Below are positions 17,555 to 24,756 of a stretch of DNA of 64,000 bases, in pieces. The DNA is from VAZQ01 sp963807865. Lineage in GTDB: Bacteria; Pseudomonadota; Alphaproteobacteria; Rhizobiales; Xanthobacteraceae. The stretch is taken from the NCBI GenBank assembly GCA_963807865.1, contig CAWEDK010000018.1:62001-126000 (forward strand). The letters are read 5' to 3'. Under the pieces are notes generated by a model. That model was not told the origin of the DNA. It made no database searches and saw only the letters and a program-made list of their open reading frames with translations. How positions within the stretch are numbered: the stretch's first letter is position 1; every line of letters starts with the position of its first letter. The position numbers were made by a program, and so were the translations under genes.

Positions 17555-17983
17555 TCAAACGTCTGGCGTCCAGTCCGGCGGCGCCAGCTCGAAGCCGGCA
17601 AATTCGAAACCGGGCGCGACCGTGCAACTCACCAGCGTCCAATCGCCGAGGCCGTGTGCGGCTTGCCAGACGTGCGTCGGCACCACCGCCTGCGGCCGTT
17701 CGCCTGCGGCGAGGTCGGCGCCAAGCGTGATGCGTTCGCGCGGCCCGTCCGTCCGTGCGATTTCCAGAACGAGCGGCGCGCCGGCGTGATAGTGCCAGAC
17801 CTCGACCGCGTCGACCCGATGCCAGTGCGATCGCTCGCCGCGCGCCAACAGAAAATAGATCGCCGTGGAAACCGGGCGTCGTCCGTCGATCGTGAGGGGA
17901 TCGCGAAACGTCTGGCGGAAGTGTCCGCCTTCGGGATGCGGCTTGAGGTCGAGCAGGCGGATGATGTCTGCGGCAGACAGCAT
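17555..17983 (-). CDS. DUF985 cupin-fold protein
   Basis: A 142-residue single-domain cupin. Family marks are IIRLLDLKPHPEGGHFRQTF, STAIYFLLARGERSHWHRVD (metal-site HxH region), EVWHYHAGAPL and CTVAPGFEFAGFELAPPDW. DUF985 proteins resemble carbohydrate-binding or epimerase-like cupins; no reaction is established that I can apply. The ATG at 17983 is chosen by family length, although no clear ribosome site precedes it. It lies upstream of the aldolase on the same strand. Confidence 0.8.
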   Translation of the reverse strand: MLSAADIIRLLDLKPHPEGGHFRQTFRDPLTIDGRRPVSTAIYFLLARGERSHWHRVDAVEVWHYHAGAPLVLEIARTDGPRERITLGADLAAGERPQAVVPTHVWQAAHGLGDWTLVSCTVAPGFEFAGFELAPPDWTPDV

Positions 17984-18100
17984 AGGGGAGGGGACCGGCG
18001 GCGATGGGCGAGCATACGCACGCGTTCGGCTCGCATGCAATCCGACGGCTTGACGCGATGAGAGGGCAATCCGACTGCATCGCCTGCGATTTCCGCCTCG

Positions 18101-18133
18101 GCAAAAGAAAGCGCGGGCCGATGTGGCCCGCGC
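18101..18133 (-). terminator. Rho-independent terminator after the first lectin-like gene
   Basis: On the minus strand a perfect 9-base stem, GCGCGGGCC / GGCCCGCGC with a 5-base loop, is followed by TTTCTTTT. It lies 27 bases past the stop of the lectin-like gene ending at 18160, as expected of an intrinsic terminator. Confidence 0.8.
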
Positions 18134-18159
18134 GCGTCCATCGAGATGATGTCCGGGCG

Positions 18160-18852
18160 TTAATTCGCCGCGAAGCAATAGAACAAGCCGTTGCCGCCGG
18201 TGCCCCTCAGATCGCTTTGGCTGCAGCCGCCCTCCGGTCCGCGCGAGGGATGCGACGAGTTCCAGGACTTCGAGGCGGCGTCGTCACGCAGTCCCTTACG
18301 GTCGATATGACCAACCATCGCGGCGCCCTGGGTGCTGCTGGTCCAGTTACGGCAGGTCCGGTCTTCGCCGGCCGCGAACGCGCGGCCATCCGGCTGCGAC
18401 CCGGTCAGGACGTCGTGATAGTTGGGCGTATAGCCGACGCCGGAAACGATCGTGCCGCGCTCGGTCAGCGAGTTCGGCATTCCGAGCTTGTTGTTGTCGC
18501 TGTGCAGATCGTCGACGTTCTGCGCGACGACCTCGCCCTTGAAGTTCTGCCAAGGGCCCTTTCCGATCCGATCGCGCGCATTGACGGCCTGTGCGCCGTC
18601 GGCCGCTTGCGTGCTCAGATAGGCCCGCCAGGTCTTGGTGCCGGCGCCGGCGCCTTGCGCGAGCGTCTGGCACTGCCGGTCCGCGCCCTCCAGGCCGCCG
18701 AGGTCCGCGCCCTTGCCGGGGCCGGTGCTCACGACGAAGAAGGTCATATTGGGTGACTGCGGCGGCGCCTGTTGCGCCTGGACGTGTCCGGTCATGCCGA
18801 GGAACACCAGCATGGCGGTGGCGGACAGGATCGTTTGTGCGTGGTCCTTCAT
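18160..18852 (-). CDS. Secreted lectin-like protein, tandem copy 1
   Basis: A 230-residue protein with a signal peptide (MLVFLGMTGHVQAQQ), a conserved start of the mature domain (APPQSPNMTFFVVSTGPGKG), four or more cysteines, and GGNGLFYCFAAN at the end. The internal order RAYLSTQ, NARDRIGKGPWQNFKGEVVA, NNKL and HPSRG is shared with the next gene. Related proteins in Bradyrhizobium-like genomes are called lectins (C-type-lectin-like fold) from memory; carbohydrate binding is inferred. The start follows a GGAGAGA site. An intrinsic terminator follows. It pairs with a paralogue 113 bases upstream on the same strand. Confidence 0.7.
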   Translation of the reverse strand: MKDHAQTILSATAMLVFLGMTGHVQAQQAPPQSPNMTFFVVSTGPGKGADLGGLEGADRQCQTLAQGAGAGTKTWRAYLSTQAADGAQAVNARDRIGKGPWQNFKGEVVAQNVDDLHSDNNKLGMPNSLTERGTIVSGVGYTPNYHDVLTGSQPDGRAFAAGEDRTCRNWTSSTQGAAMVGHIDRKGLRDDAASKSWNSSHPSRGPEGGCSQSDLRGTGGNGLFYCFAAN

Positions 18853-18914
18853 GGAATCTCTCCGAATGACGAGCGGCTCCCTGCCAGCCGTTGTTCAAGA
18901 TGTGTGGCATCGGT

Positions 18915-18942
18915 GCGGGCGCGACGGCAGGGTCGCGTCCGC
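18915..18942 (-). terminator. GC-rich hairpin between the two lectin-like genes, possible terminator
   Basis: GCGGGCGCGAC and GTCGCGTCCGC form an 11-base stem with one non-Watson-Crick pair and a 6-base loop, 24 bases past the stop of the upstream paralogue. No U tract follows, so it may instead be an mRNA 3'-end stabiliser or an attenuator between the two copies. Confidence 0.4.
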
Positions 18943-18965
18943 ATGCTCGGGAAGAATGTGGCTGG

Positions 18966-19628
18966 CTACTGTGCGAAGCAGTAGAACAGGCCGTTCCCGC
19001 CGGTTGCGATCAAGTCAGGCTGGCTGCAGCTACGCGACATATGCGCGGCGTTCCACGATTTGACGAACGGCGTGATCACGCCGCCGTTGCGGTCGATATG
19101 ACCCACCATGGCGGCGCCGAAGGTGCTGCTGGTCCAGTTGCCGCAGGTCAGGTTCATGTTGGCCGGGAAGGCACGGCCGTCCGGCGTCGAGCCGGTCAGG
19201 ATGTCATGCCAGTTGGGCGTCATGCCGGTGCCCGAGACGATGGTGCCTCGCTCGGTCAGCGAATTCTCCATGCTGAGCTTATTGTTGTCGCTGTGCAGGT
19301 CGTCGGGATTCTGCGCGACGACCACGCCTTTGAAATTCTGCCAGGGGCCGGGTCCGATGCGGTCGCGGGCGTTCACGGCGCCGCCTTGCCGGGCTGCGTT
19401 ACTGCTGAGATAGGCCCGCCAGGTCTTGCTGCCGGCGCCGGCGTTCTGCGCGAGCGTCTGGCAGTGGCGGTCGGCGCCTTCCAGTCCGCCCAGGTCCGCG
19501 CCTTTGCCCGGTCCGATGCTGGTCACGAAGAACGTCATGTTCGGCGACTGCGGCGGCGCCTGCTGGGCCTGGCTCGCAGTTGCGCCGAACGCAACTAACG
19601 CAATTACACTACACTTCTTCCATGACAT
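18966..19628 (-). CDS. Secreted lectin-like protein, tandem copy 2
   Basis: A 220-residue paralogue of the neighbouring gene: signal peptide MSWKKCSVIALVAFGATASQ, mature start APPQSPNMTFFVTSIGPGKG, and the same cysteine spacing through NLTCGNWTSSTFGAAMVGHI to NGLFYCFAQ. About two thirds of residues are identical between the copies by eye. The ATG at 19628 has an AGGAGGG site 7 bases upstream. It contains no catalytic motif I can see; an adhesive or sugar-binding role in the periplasm or outside the cell is inferred. The tandem arrangement points to a local duplication. Confidence 0.7.
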   Translation of the reverse strand: MSWKKCSVIALVAFGATASQAQQAPPQSPNMTFFVTSIGPGKGADLGGLEGADRHCQTLAQNAGAGSKTWRAYLSSNAARQGGAVNARDRIGPGPWQNFKGVVVAQNPDDLHSDNNKLSMENSLTERGTIVSGTGMTPNWHDILTGSTPDGRAFPANMNLTCGNWTSSTFGAAMVGHIDRNGGVITPFVKSWNAAHMSRSCSQPDLIATGGNGLFYCFAQ

Positions 19629-19783
19629 GGGTCGCCCTCCTGTTTGCCGGTCAGCCGTTTTGAGCTCACCTTGGCGCGCCAACTTAACATGAATTCCAGT
19701 CGGGCAAGCGGCCGCGCCGCCGCTCGCGATCATTTGAATAGCGAGAGTTTATTTCGGTTTGATGATTCCGCGCGGATAAGGCG

Positions 19784-20551
19784 TCAGGATTTGTTCTTGC
19801 GCTCGCGAATCTCGGCAAACACTTTCCACGCCGGTCCGCCGGCCAGCCCGACCAATGCAGCGACTTCGGGGAGGTCGGCGCGCAGGAACGGATTTTCAGC
19901 CTTCTCTTCGCCGATGGTGGAAGGAATTGTCGGCTTCCCGGCCGCCAGCAGGCCTTTGACGTCCTGCTCGCGCGCGGCGAGCGCGCGGTTGTCCGGCTCG
20001 ATCGTGCGGGCAAAGCGAATATTCGCCTGCGTGTATTCGTGGCCGCAATAGATGCGCGTGTCGTCGGGCAGCCCGCGCAGCTTGAGCAGCGACTGCCACA
20101 TCATCTCGGGATTGCCCTCGATCACGCGGCCGCAGCCGATCGAGAACAGTGTATCGCCTGCGAACAAGAGCTTGTCGGCGTCGAACACGTAGCTGATGTG
20201 CCCGGCGGTATGACCGGGCGTTTCGAGGACACGGGCTTCCAGTCCTCCGACCCGGACCTTGTCGCCTTCGCGGACCGTTTCGTCGACCAATGGGATGCGC
20301 GCCGCCTCTGCGAGCGGAGCGACCACGCGGCAGCCGTGGTGCTGCTTGAGCGCCGGAATGCCGTCCGTGTGGTCGGCATGATGATGCGTCACCAGGATGT
20401 CGGTGAGCTTCCAGCCGGTTGCCTTGAGCGCGGCTTCGACCGCGGCGGCTTCCGGCGCATCGATAGCCGCCGTGGCGCCGGTTTCGGGATCGTGCAGGAG
20501 TACGCCGTAGTTGTCCTTCAGACAGAGGAACAGATGGGTCTGTGCCGGCAT
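19784..20551 (-). CDS. gloB: Hydroxyacylglutathione hydrolase (glyoxalase II)
   Basis: Metallo-beta-lactamase fold with the dinuclear metal motif THHHADHTDG, then LETPGHTAGHISYVF, LLFAGDTLFSIGCGR and IYCGHEYTQANIRFA, all diagnostic of GloB. It hydrolyses S-lactoylglutathione to D-lactate and glutathione in methylglyoxal detoxification. Length (255 residues) is standard, and the C-terminal HAGH domain is present (NPFLRADLPEV). It is divergent from a SAM methyltransferase, a neighbourhood common in this order. The frame is intact. Confidence 0.95.
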   Translation of the reverse strand: MPAQTHLFLCLKDNYGVLLHDPETGATAAIDAPEAAAVEAALKATGWKLTDILVTHHHADHTDGIPALKQHHGCRVVAPLAEAARIPLVDETVREGDKVRVGGLEARVLETPGHTAGHISYVFDADKLLFAGDTLFSIGCGRVIEGNPEMMWQSLLKLRGLPDDTRIYCGHEYTQANIRFARTIEPDNRALAAREQDVKGLLAAGKPTIPSTIGEEKAENPFLRADLPEVAALVGLAGGPAWKVFAEIRERKNKS

Positions 20552-20699
20552 ACCTTTGTCCTCGGTTGATCGCGTATCGCAGCAGCTCGACCCTAACTTA
20601 GGCGTTGCGTCGTAGGGATCGCAAGGCGTTCCGCCCGGCGCGCCGCGTCAGGTTGCGGCAACGACGGCACACCCAAATCGTGGTAGTTCTCGTGTCGTC

Positions 20700-21434
20700 A
20701 TGTCCATCGACGTCGTCGATCTTCGCAATTTCTACGCCCAGCACCTCGGCGCGGTGGCGCGGCGCTTCATCGGGGACGGCATCCGCAAGCGCTTCACCGA
20801 CATGCATGGATTGCGCCTTCTCGGCGTCGGATATGCGACGCCCTATCTCGGGTTGTTCCGAGAGGAGGCGGAGCGCTGCCTGGCGTTCATGCCGGGGGTT
20901 CAGGGTGCGATGAAGTGGCCGAGCAGCCGGGCCGGTCTTGCCGCGCTGGTCGACGAACTGGAAATGCCGCTTCCCGACTCCGCCGTCGATCGCGTCCTGC
21001 TCGTGCATGCCCTCGAGATGGCGCACGATCCGACGGCGCTCCTGCGCGAAATCTGGCGCGTGCTCGCGGCGGGCGGCCGTCTTCTTGTCGTCGTTCCCAA
21101 CCGGCGCGGCGTGTGGGCGCGGATGGACACCACACCATTCGGTCACGGCCGGCCCTATTCACGCTCGCAGATCACGCAGCTCATGCGAGAGACCTGGTTC
21201 ACGCCGACCGGCTGGGGCGAAGCGCTGCACATGCCGCCGGTGGCGCGCCGCTGGTTCCTGCGTTCGGCGGTCGCCTGGGAGCGCGTCGGCGGGACCATTG
21301 CGACGCCGTTCGCCGGCGTACACATCGTCGAGGCCACCAAACAAGTCTATCGGGTTATCCCGGCGCGGCGCGAGCGAGCACGCCTGGTGCCGACGCTGGA
21401 GCCGGCGTTGGCGCCTTCACCTGGCGGGGCGTAG
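20700..21434 (+). CDS. Class I SAM-dependent methyltransferase (divergent from gloB)
   Basis: A 244-residue Methyltransf_11-type protein: MSIDVVDLRNFYAQHLGAVA, RLLGVGYATPYLGLFRE (SAM loop, GVGYATPYL), AVDRVLLVHALEMAHDPTAL and GRLLVVVPNRRGVWARMDTT. It is the protein regularly found opposite gloB in Hyphomicrobiales; its substrate is unknown. The SAM glycine motif is degenerate (GVGYAT instead of GxGxG), which is usual for this subfamily. The frame is intact. Confidence 0.8.
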   Translation: MSIDVVDLRNFYAQHLGAVARRFIGDGIRKRFTDMHGLRLLGVGYATPYLGLFREEAERCLAFMPGVQGAMKWPSSRAGLAALVDELEMPLPDSAVDRVLLVHALEMAHDPTALLREIWRVLAAGGRLLVVVPNRRGVWARMDTTPFGHGRPYSRSQITQLMRETWFTPTGWGEALHMPPVARRWFLRSAVAWERVGGTIATPFAGVHIVEATKQVYRVIPARRERARLVPTLEPALAPSPGGA

Positions 21435-21457
21435 AGGCGGCTGCGGAATCGCGGGTG

Positions 21458-22186
21458 CTATTCTTCGCGCGGCGTCTGGTCGCCGCCGCGGGTCTCGCCC
21501 GGTGCCCCTTCCTGTCGCGGGCCGCGATGGCGGCGACGGCGGCGATGCAGCGGGAAGCGGTCGCCTTGGGCTTCATGGCCATTCTGTCCGTTGCCCGGTG
21601 GGTTTGGCTGCGGCGAACCCTGCCCGCCGGTGATGAAGGACGGCAGCCGGTCGATGTCGCCATTGCTTTCGACGGGCGTCCCTTGTTGCGCGCGCGCTGC
21701 CGGCTGAGGCTGCTCGCGATGCGGGAAGGGCTGCGCATCGCGCGGCAGATAGGGCTGCTCGCCTGTTCCGTACGGCGCCTCGACCGAGTTTGCACTGGCC
21801 TGCGGCTGCTGGCTGTCTTCGTCGCCATCACCGTCTTCGTAACCCTCGTCGCGTGCGCCCGTGACCTCGGTCTCCTGCCTGGGCAGGTGCGGATTGTTCT
21901 GGCGGAACTGCTCCTGAGCGGCCGCAATGAGGCGGAAATAATGTTCGGCGTGCTGAAAATAATTCTCGGCCGAAACGGGGTCGCCGGACGTCTGCGCGTC
22001 CCGTGCGAGCTGCATGTACTTCTCGGCGATGTGGGCGGGGTTGCCCCGGATCTTCACTTCCGGTCCGTTGGATTCGTAGACGCGCGCCATCGGATTGTGA
22101 TTCTTGCGGTGCTGCCCATGGCTATTATGAGTGTGAGAGTGATTGTTGTTGCGACCGCGCATCCGCTTGTTCTGACCGTTTCTCAT
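21458..22186 (-). CDS. DUF4167 protein
   Basis: A 242-residue low-complexity, Asn/His/Arg/Gln-rich protein. The N-terminal conserved block covers RMRGRNNNHSHTHNSHGQHR, PMARVYESNGPEVKIRGNPA and HIAEKYMQLARDAQTSGDPV, the DUF4167 domain. The rest is disordered, with a basic tail (HRRRRRHRGPRQEG). DUF4167 proteins sit next to prmC and prfA in this order and may bind RNA or ribosomes; that role is inferred from composition and synteny. It converges on the methyltransferase with 23 bases between. Confidence 0.85.
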   Translation of the reverse strand: MRNGQNKRMRGRNNNHSHTHNSHGQHRKNHNPMARVYESNGPEVKIRGNPAHIAEKYMQLARDAQTSGDPVSAENYFQHAEHYFRLIAAAQEQFRQNNPHLPRQETEVTGARDEGYEDGDGDEDSQQPQASANSVEAPYGTGEQPYLPRDAQPFPHREQPQPAARAQQGTPVESNGDIDRLPSFITGGQGSPQPNPPGNGQNGHEAQGDRFPLHRRRRRHRGPRQEGAPGETRGGDQTPREE

Positions 22187-22648
22187 GACTTGTCCGTTTA
22201 CAGCCCTTGATTAGGACGGCGAAACCGCCGTCGCGCTTCACCAACTTTAACCGGCGCGCGAAACCGCAAGCGGCCGCGTGCTACACGGAGCTAGCAAGAA
22301 GATTTGCGGCGCCATTCGCCGCTTTCAGGTTCCGTATCGCGAAGCAGAAACCCCATAACCGCAGCTCCGCCGCGGCGTTGCCCGATTCTTCCTCATGCAC
22401 ATACGCAGACCACTACCTGATCGCAGCATGTGTGCCGAACCGTTGAAGCTCTCGTCCCGAGTGGGCAAATCCACCTGCCGGACCCATCCGGCGCTTTACA
22501 TTCGCTCCATTCGCACCATCGGCTCTCCGCGTTCGCTCGGGGCTCGCTATGGGTGCGCTCAATATCTCGGGTCAATTCCGTGCCTGGAAGCTAGTCGGTT
22601 CTGACCCACAATCCAAGCGCTTTTTTCGGTACCTGCAATGTGGAACAT
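22187..22648. other. Intergenic stretch between prmC and the DUF4167 gene, no gene supported
   Basis: About 460 bases that presumably hold the DUF4167 promoter. A short inverted pair GGGTCA / TGACCC at about 22569-22607 surrounds GAAGCTAGTC; it may be a degraded palindromic repeat. No open frame here has a credible start and composition. Confidence 0.4.
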
Positions 22649-23566
22649 TCATGGCCCGCGACACAGCGTCAAGGCCCGGGGGATGCCCGCAAGGTCGGTT
22701 CTCGGTGGATCGCCGGCGGCGAACCCCGCATTCTGCATCAGCGAACTCACCGCCGCGCACTGTCCCGCCCCCAGTTCCAGAACGGCGATACCGCGAGGCT
22801 TGACCAGCCTGGCGGCGTCCCGTGCCACCGTCCGGTAACCATCGAGCCCGTCCACGCCGCCGTCGAGTGCACGCGCCGGGTCGAAGCGAGCCACCTCGGG
22901 CGACAGGCCGGCGATGTCGGTGCGGACCACATAGGGCGGATTGGCGACCAGGAGATCGAAATCTCCCGACAGCCCCGCGCCATAGTCGCAGGCCAAAAAA
23001 GACGCGCGCGATCCCAAGCCCAGGATCTGGGCATTGCGCTGCGCGCAGACAAGTGCCGCGGGACTGATATCGGTACCGACGCCCCAGGCAGACGGAAGCT
23101 CGGACAGCAGTGCGAGGAGCAGCGCGCCCGAGCCGGTGCCGAAGTCGATGATGCGCAGCGGCCGGTTGCGCGCGCCGGCACGGTCAAGTGCGGCAAGTGC
23201 GGCTTCGACCACGGATTCGGTCTCGGGCCGCGGCACCAGCGTGTCGCGATTGAGCGCCAGCGGCAGGCTCCAGAATTCCCGCATTCCGATGATGCGGGCC
23301 ACCGGTTCGCCGGCGAGCCTGCGGGCGGCAAGTGTCGCCGCCGTCGCGGTCTCGTCCGCGTTTAGCCGGCGTTCGGACTGTGCGGCGAGTGCGCTGTGAT
23401 CGAGGCCGAGTGCGAAGCCCAGCAGCAGCCGCGCGTCGAGTTCGGGGCTGTCGATGCCGCCCTGACGCAACAGGCGCGCCAGCTCGCGCCGCGCCGTCGC
23501 CAGCGACGCGCCCGGCGGGAGCGCCGTGGCGGGAGCCGCGATGTCGAGGGCCTGACCGGGGTGCAT
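22649..23566 (-). CDS. prmC: Peptide chain release factor N5-glutamine methyltransferase
   Basis: Contains the PrmC N-terminal helical domain (GIDSPELDARLLLGFALGLD), SAM motif IIDFGTGSGALLLALLSELP, and the catalytic substrate motif LLVANPPYV. PrmC methylates the Gln of the GGQ motif of release factors. Its start codon overlaps the prfA stop by one base (TGATG), so the pair is translationally coupled. Length of 305 residues is normal. The gene order DUF4167-prmC-prfA is conserved in Hyphomicrobiales. Confidence 0.93.
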   Translation of the reverse strand: MHPGQALDIAAPATALPPGASLATARRELARLLRQGGIDSPELDARLLLGFALGLDHSALAAQSERRLNADETATAATLAARRLAGEPVARIIGMREFWSLPLALNRDTLVPRPETESVVEAALAALDRAGARNRPLRIIDFGTGSGALLLALLSELPSAWGVGTDISPAALVCAQRNAQILGLGSRASFLACDYGAGLSGDFDLLVANPPYVVRTDIAGLSPEVARFDPARALDGGVDGLDGYRTVARDAARLVKPRGIAVLELGAGQCAAVSSLMQNAGFAAGDPPRTDLAGIPRALTLCRGP

Positions 23567-24645
23567 CAGGTCGTGGTTCCTTCGGCGGCGAGCAACTCCG
23601 CCTGATGCTCGGTCACCAGCGCATCGATCACTTCGCCCAGTGCCTCGCCCTCGACGATCTGCGGCAGCTTGTAGAGCGTGAGGTTGATGCGATGGTCGCT
23701 CACCCGGCCTTGCGGAAAGTTGTAGGTACGGATGCGCTCGGAGCGGTCGCCCGATCCGACCTGGCCGCGCCGCTCGGCGGCGCGCGCGGCGTCTTTCTTC
23801 TGCTGTTCGAAATCGTAGAGTCTGCTGCGCAGGATGGCCATCGCCTTGGCGCGGTTGCGGTGCTGCGAGCGGTCCTCCTGCATCATCACGACAATGCCGG
23901 TGGGAAGGTGGGTGACGCGCACCGCGGACTCGGTCTTGTTGACGTGCTGGCCGCCGGCGCCACCGGAACGCAGCGTGTCGATCTTCAGGTCGTCGTCGTT
24001 GATCGTCACGTCCACCTCCTCGGCCTCGGGGAGCACCGCGACAGTCGCGGTCGAGGTGTGGATGCGGCCGGAACCCTCGGTGTCCGGCACGCGCTGGACG
24101 CGATGAACGCCGGATTCGAACTTGAGCTTGGCGAACGCGCCGCGGCCGCGGACCTCGGCGACGATCTCCTTGTAGCCGCCCATGGTGCCTTCGCTGGCCG
24201 AGATCACCTCCACCTTCCAGCCCTGCTTGGCGGCGTAGCGCTCGTACATCCGGAACAGGTCGCCGGCGAACAGGCTGGCCTCGTCGCCGCCGGTGCCGGC
24301 CCGGATTTCGAGGATGACGTTGCGCTCGTCCATGGCGTCCTTCGGCAGCAGCGCGAGCATGATCTGGTGCTCCAGCGCTTCGCGCTTCTGTTCGAGCGCC
24401 GGCTTCTCGCCGCCCGCCATGGCGCGCATCTCCGAGTCGGTGGCGGGATCGGCGATCAGCGCGTCGAGGCCGGCGATTTCGTCGGTGACGTGCCGATAGT
24501 TGCGCACGGTCTGGATCACCGGCCCGAGTTCGGAGAACTCGCGCGACAGCTTCACATAGGTCTCCGGTGCGACCTGGCTCGCCAATTCGTGCTCGATCAT
24601 CCGGTAGCGGTCGAGCAGCGCGTCGAGTTTATGTTGCGGAAGCAT
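23566..24645 (-). CDS. prfA: Peptide chain release factor 1
   Basis: A 359-residue class I release factor with the catalytic GGQ in LRSGGAGGQHVNKTESAVRV and the PCRF domain (ILEIRAGTGGDEASLFAGDL). It frees peptides at UAA and UAG codons. The start ATG at 24645 gives MLPQHKLDALLDRYRMIEHE, the usual N-terminus. It overlaps prmC by one base. The anticodon-mimicking segment lies in the intact middle region. The frame is complete, so this part of the window is free of indels. Confidence 0.96.
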   Translation of the reverse strand: MLPQHKLDALLDRYRMIEHELASQVAPETYVKLSREFSELGPVIQTVRNYRHVTDEIAGLDALIADPATDSEMRAMAGGEKPALEQKREALEHQIMLALLPKDAMDERNVILEIRAGTGGDEASLFAGDLFRMYERYAAKQGWKVEVISASEGTMGGYKEIVAEVRGRGAFAKLKFESGVHRVQRVPDTEGSGRIHTSTATVAVLPEAEEVDVTINDDDLKIDTLRSGGAGGQHVNKTESAVRVTHLPTGIVVMMQEDRSQHRNRAKAMAILRSRLYDFEQQKKDAARAAERRGQVGSGDRSERIRTYNFPQGRVSDHRINLTLYKLPQIVEGEALGEVIDALVTEHQAELLAAEGTTT

Positions 24646-24756
24646 CGGCCTGAAGTTGCGCGGGGTCCAGCCGATGTCAGGCGGACCCGGTCCTCGTCTC
24701 GCGGGAAAATGGATCGCCGGGCCAAATCCCGGCACTGAGAAGGTGTGCGTTCATTC

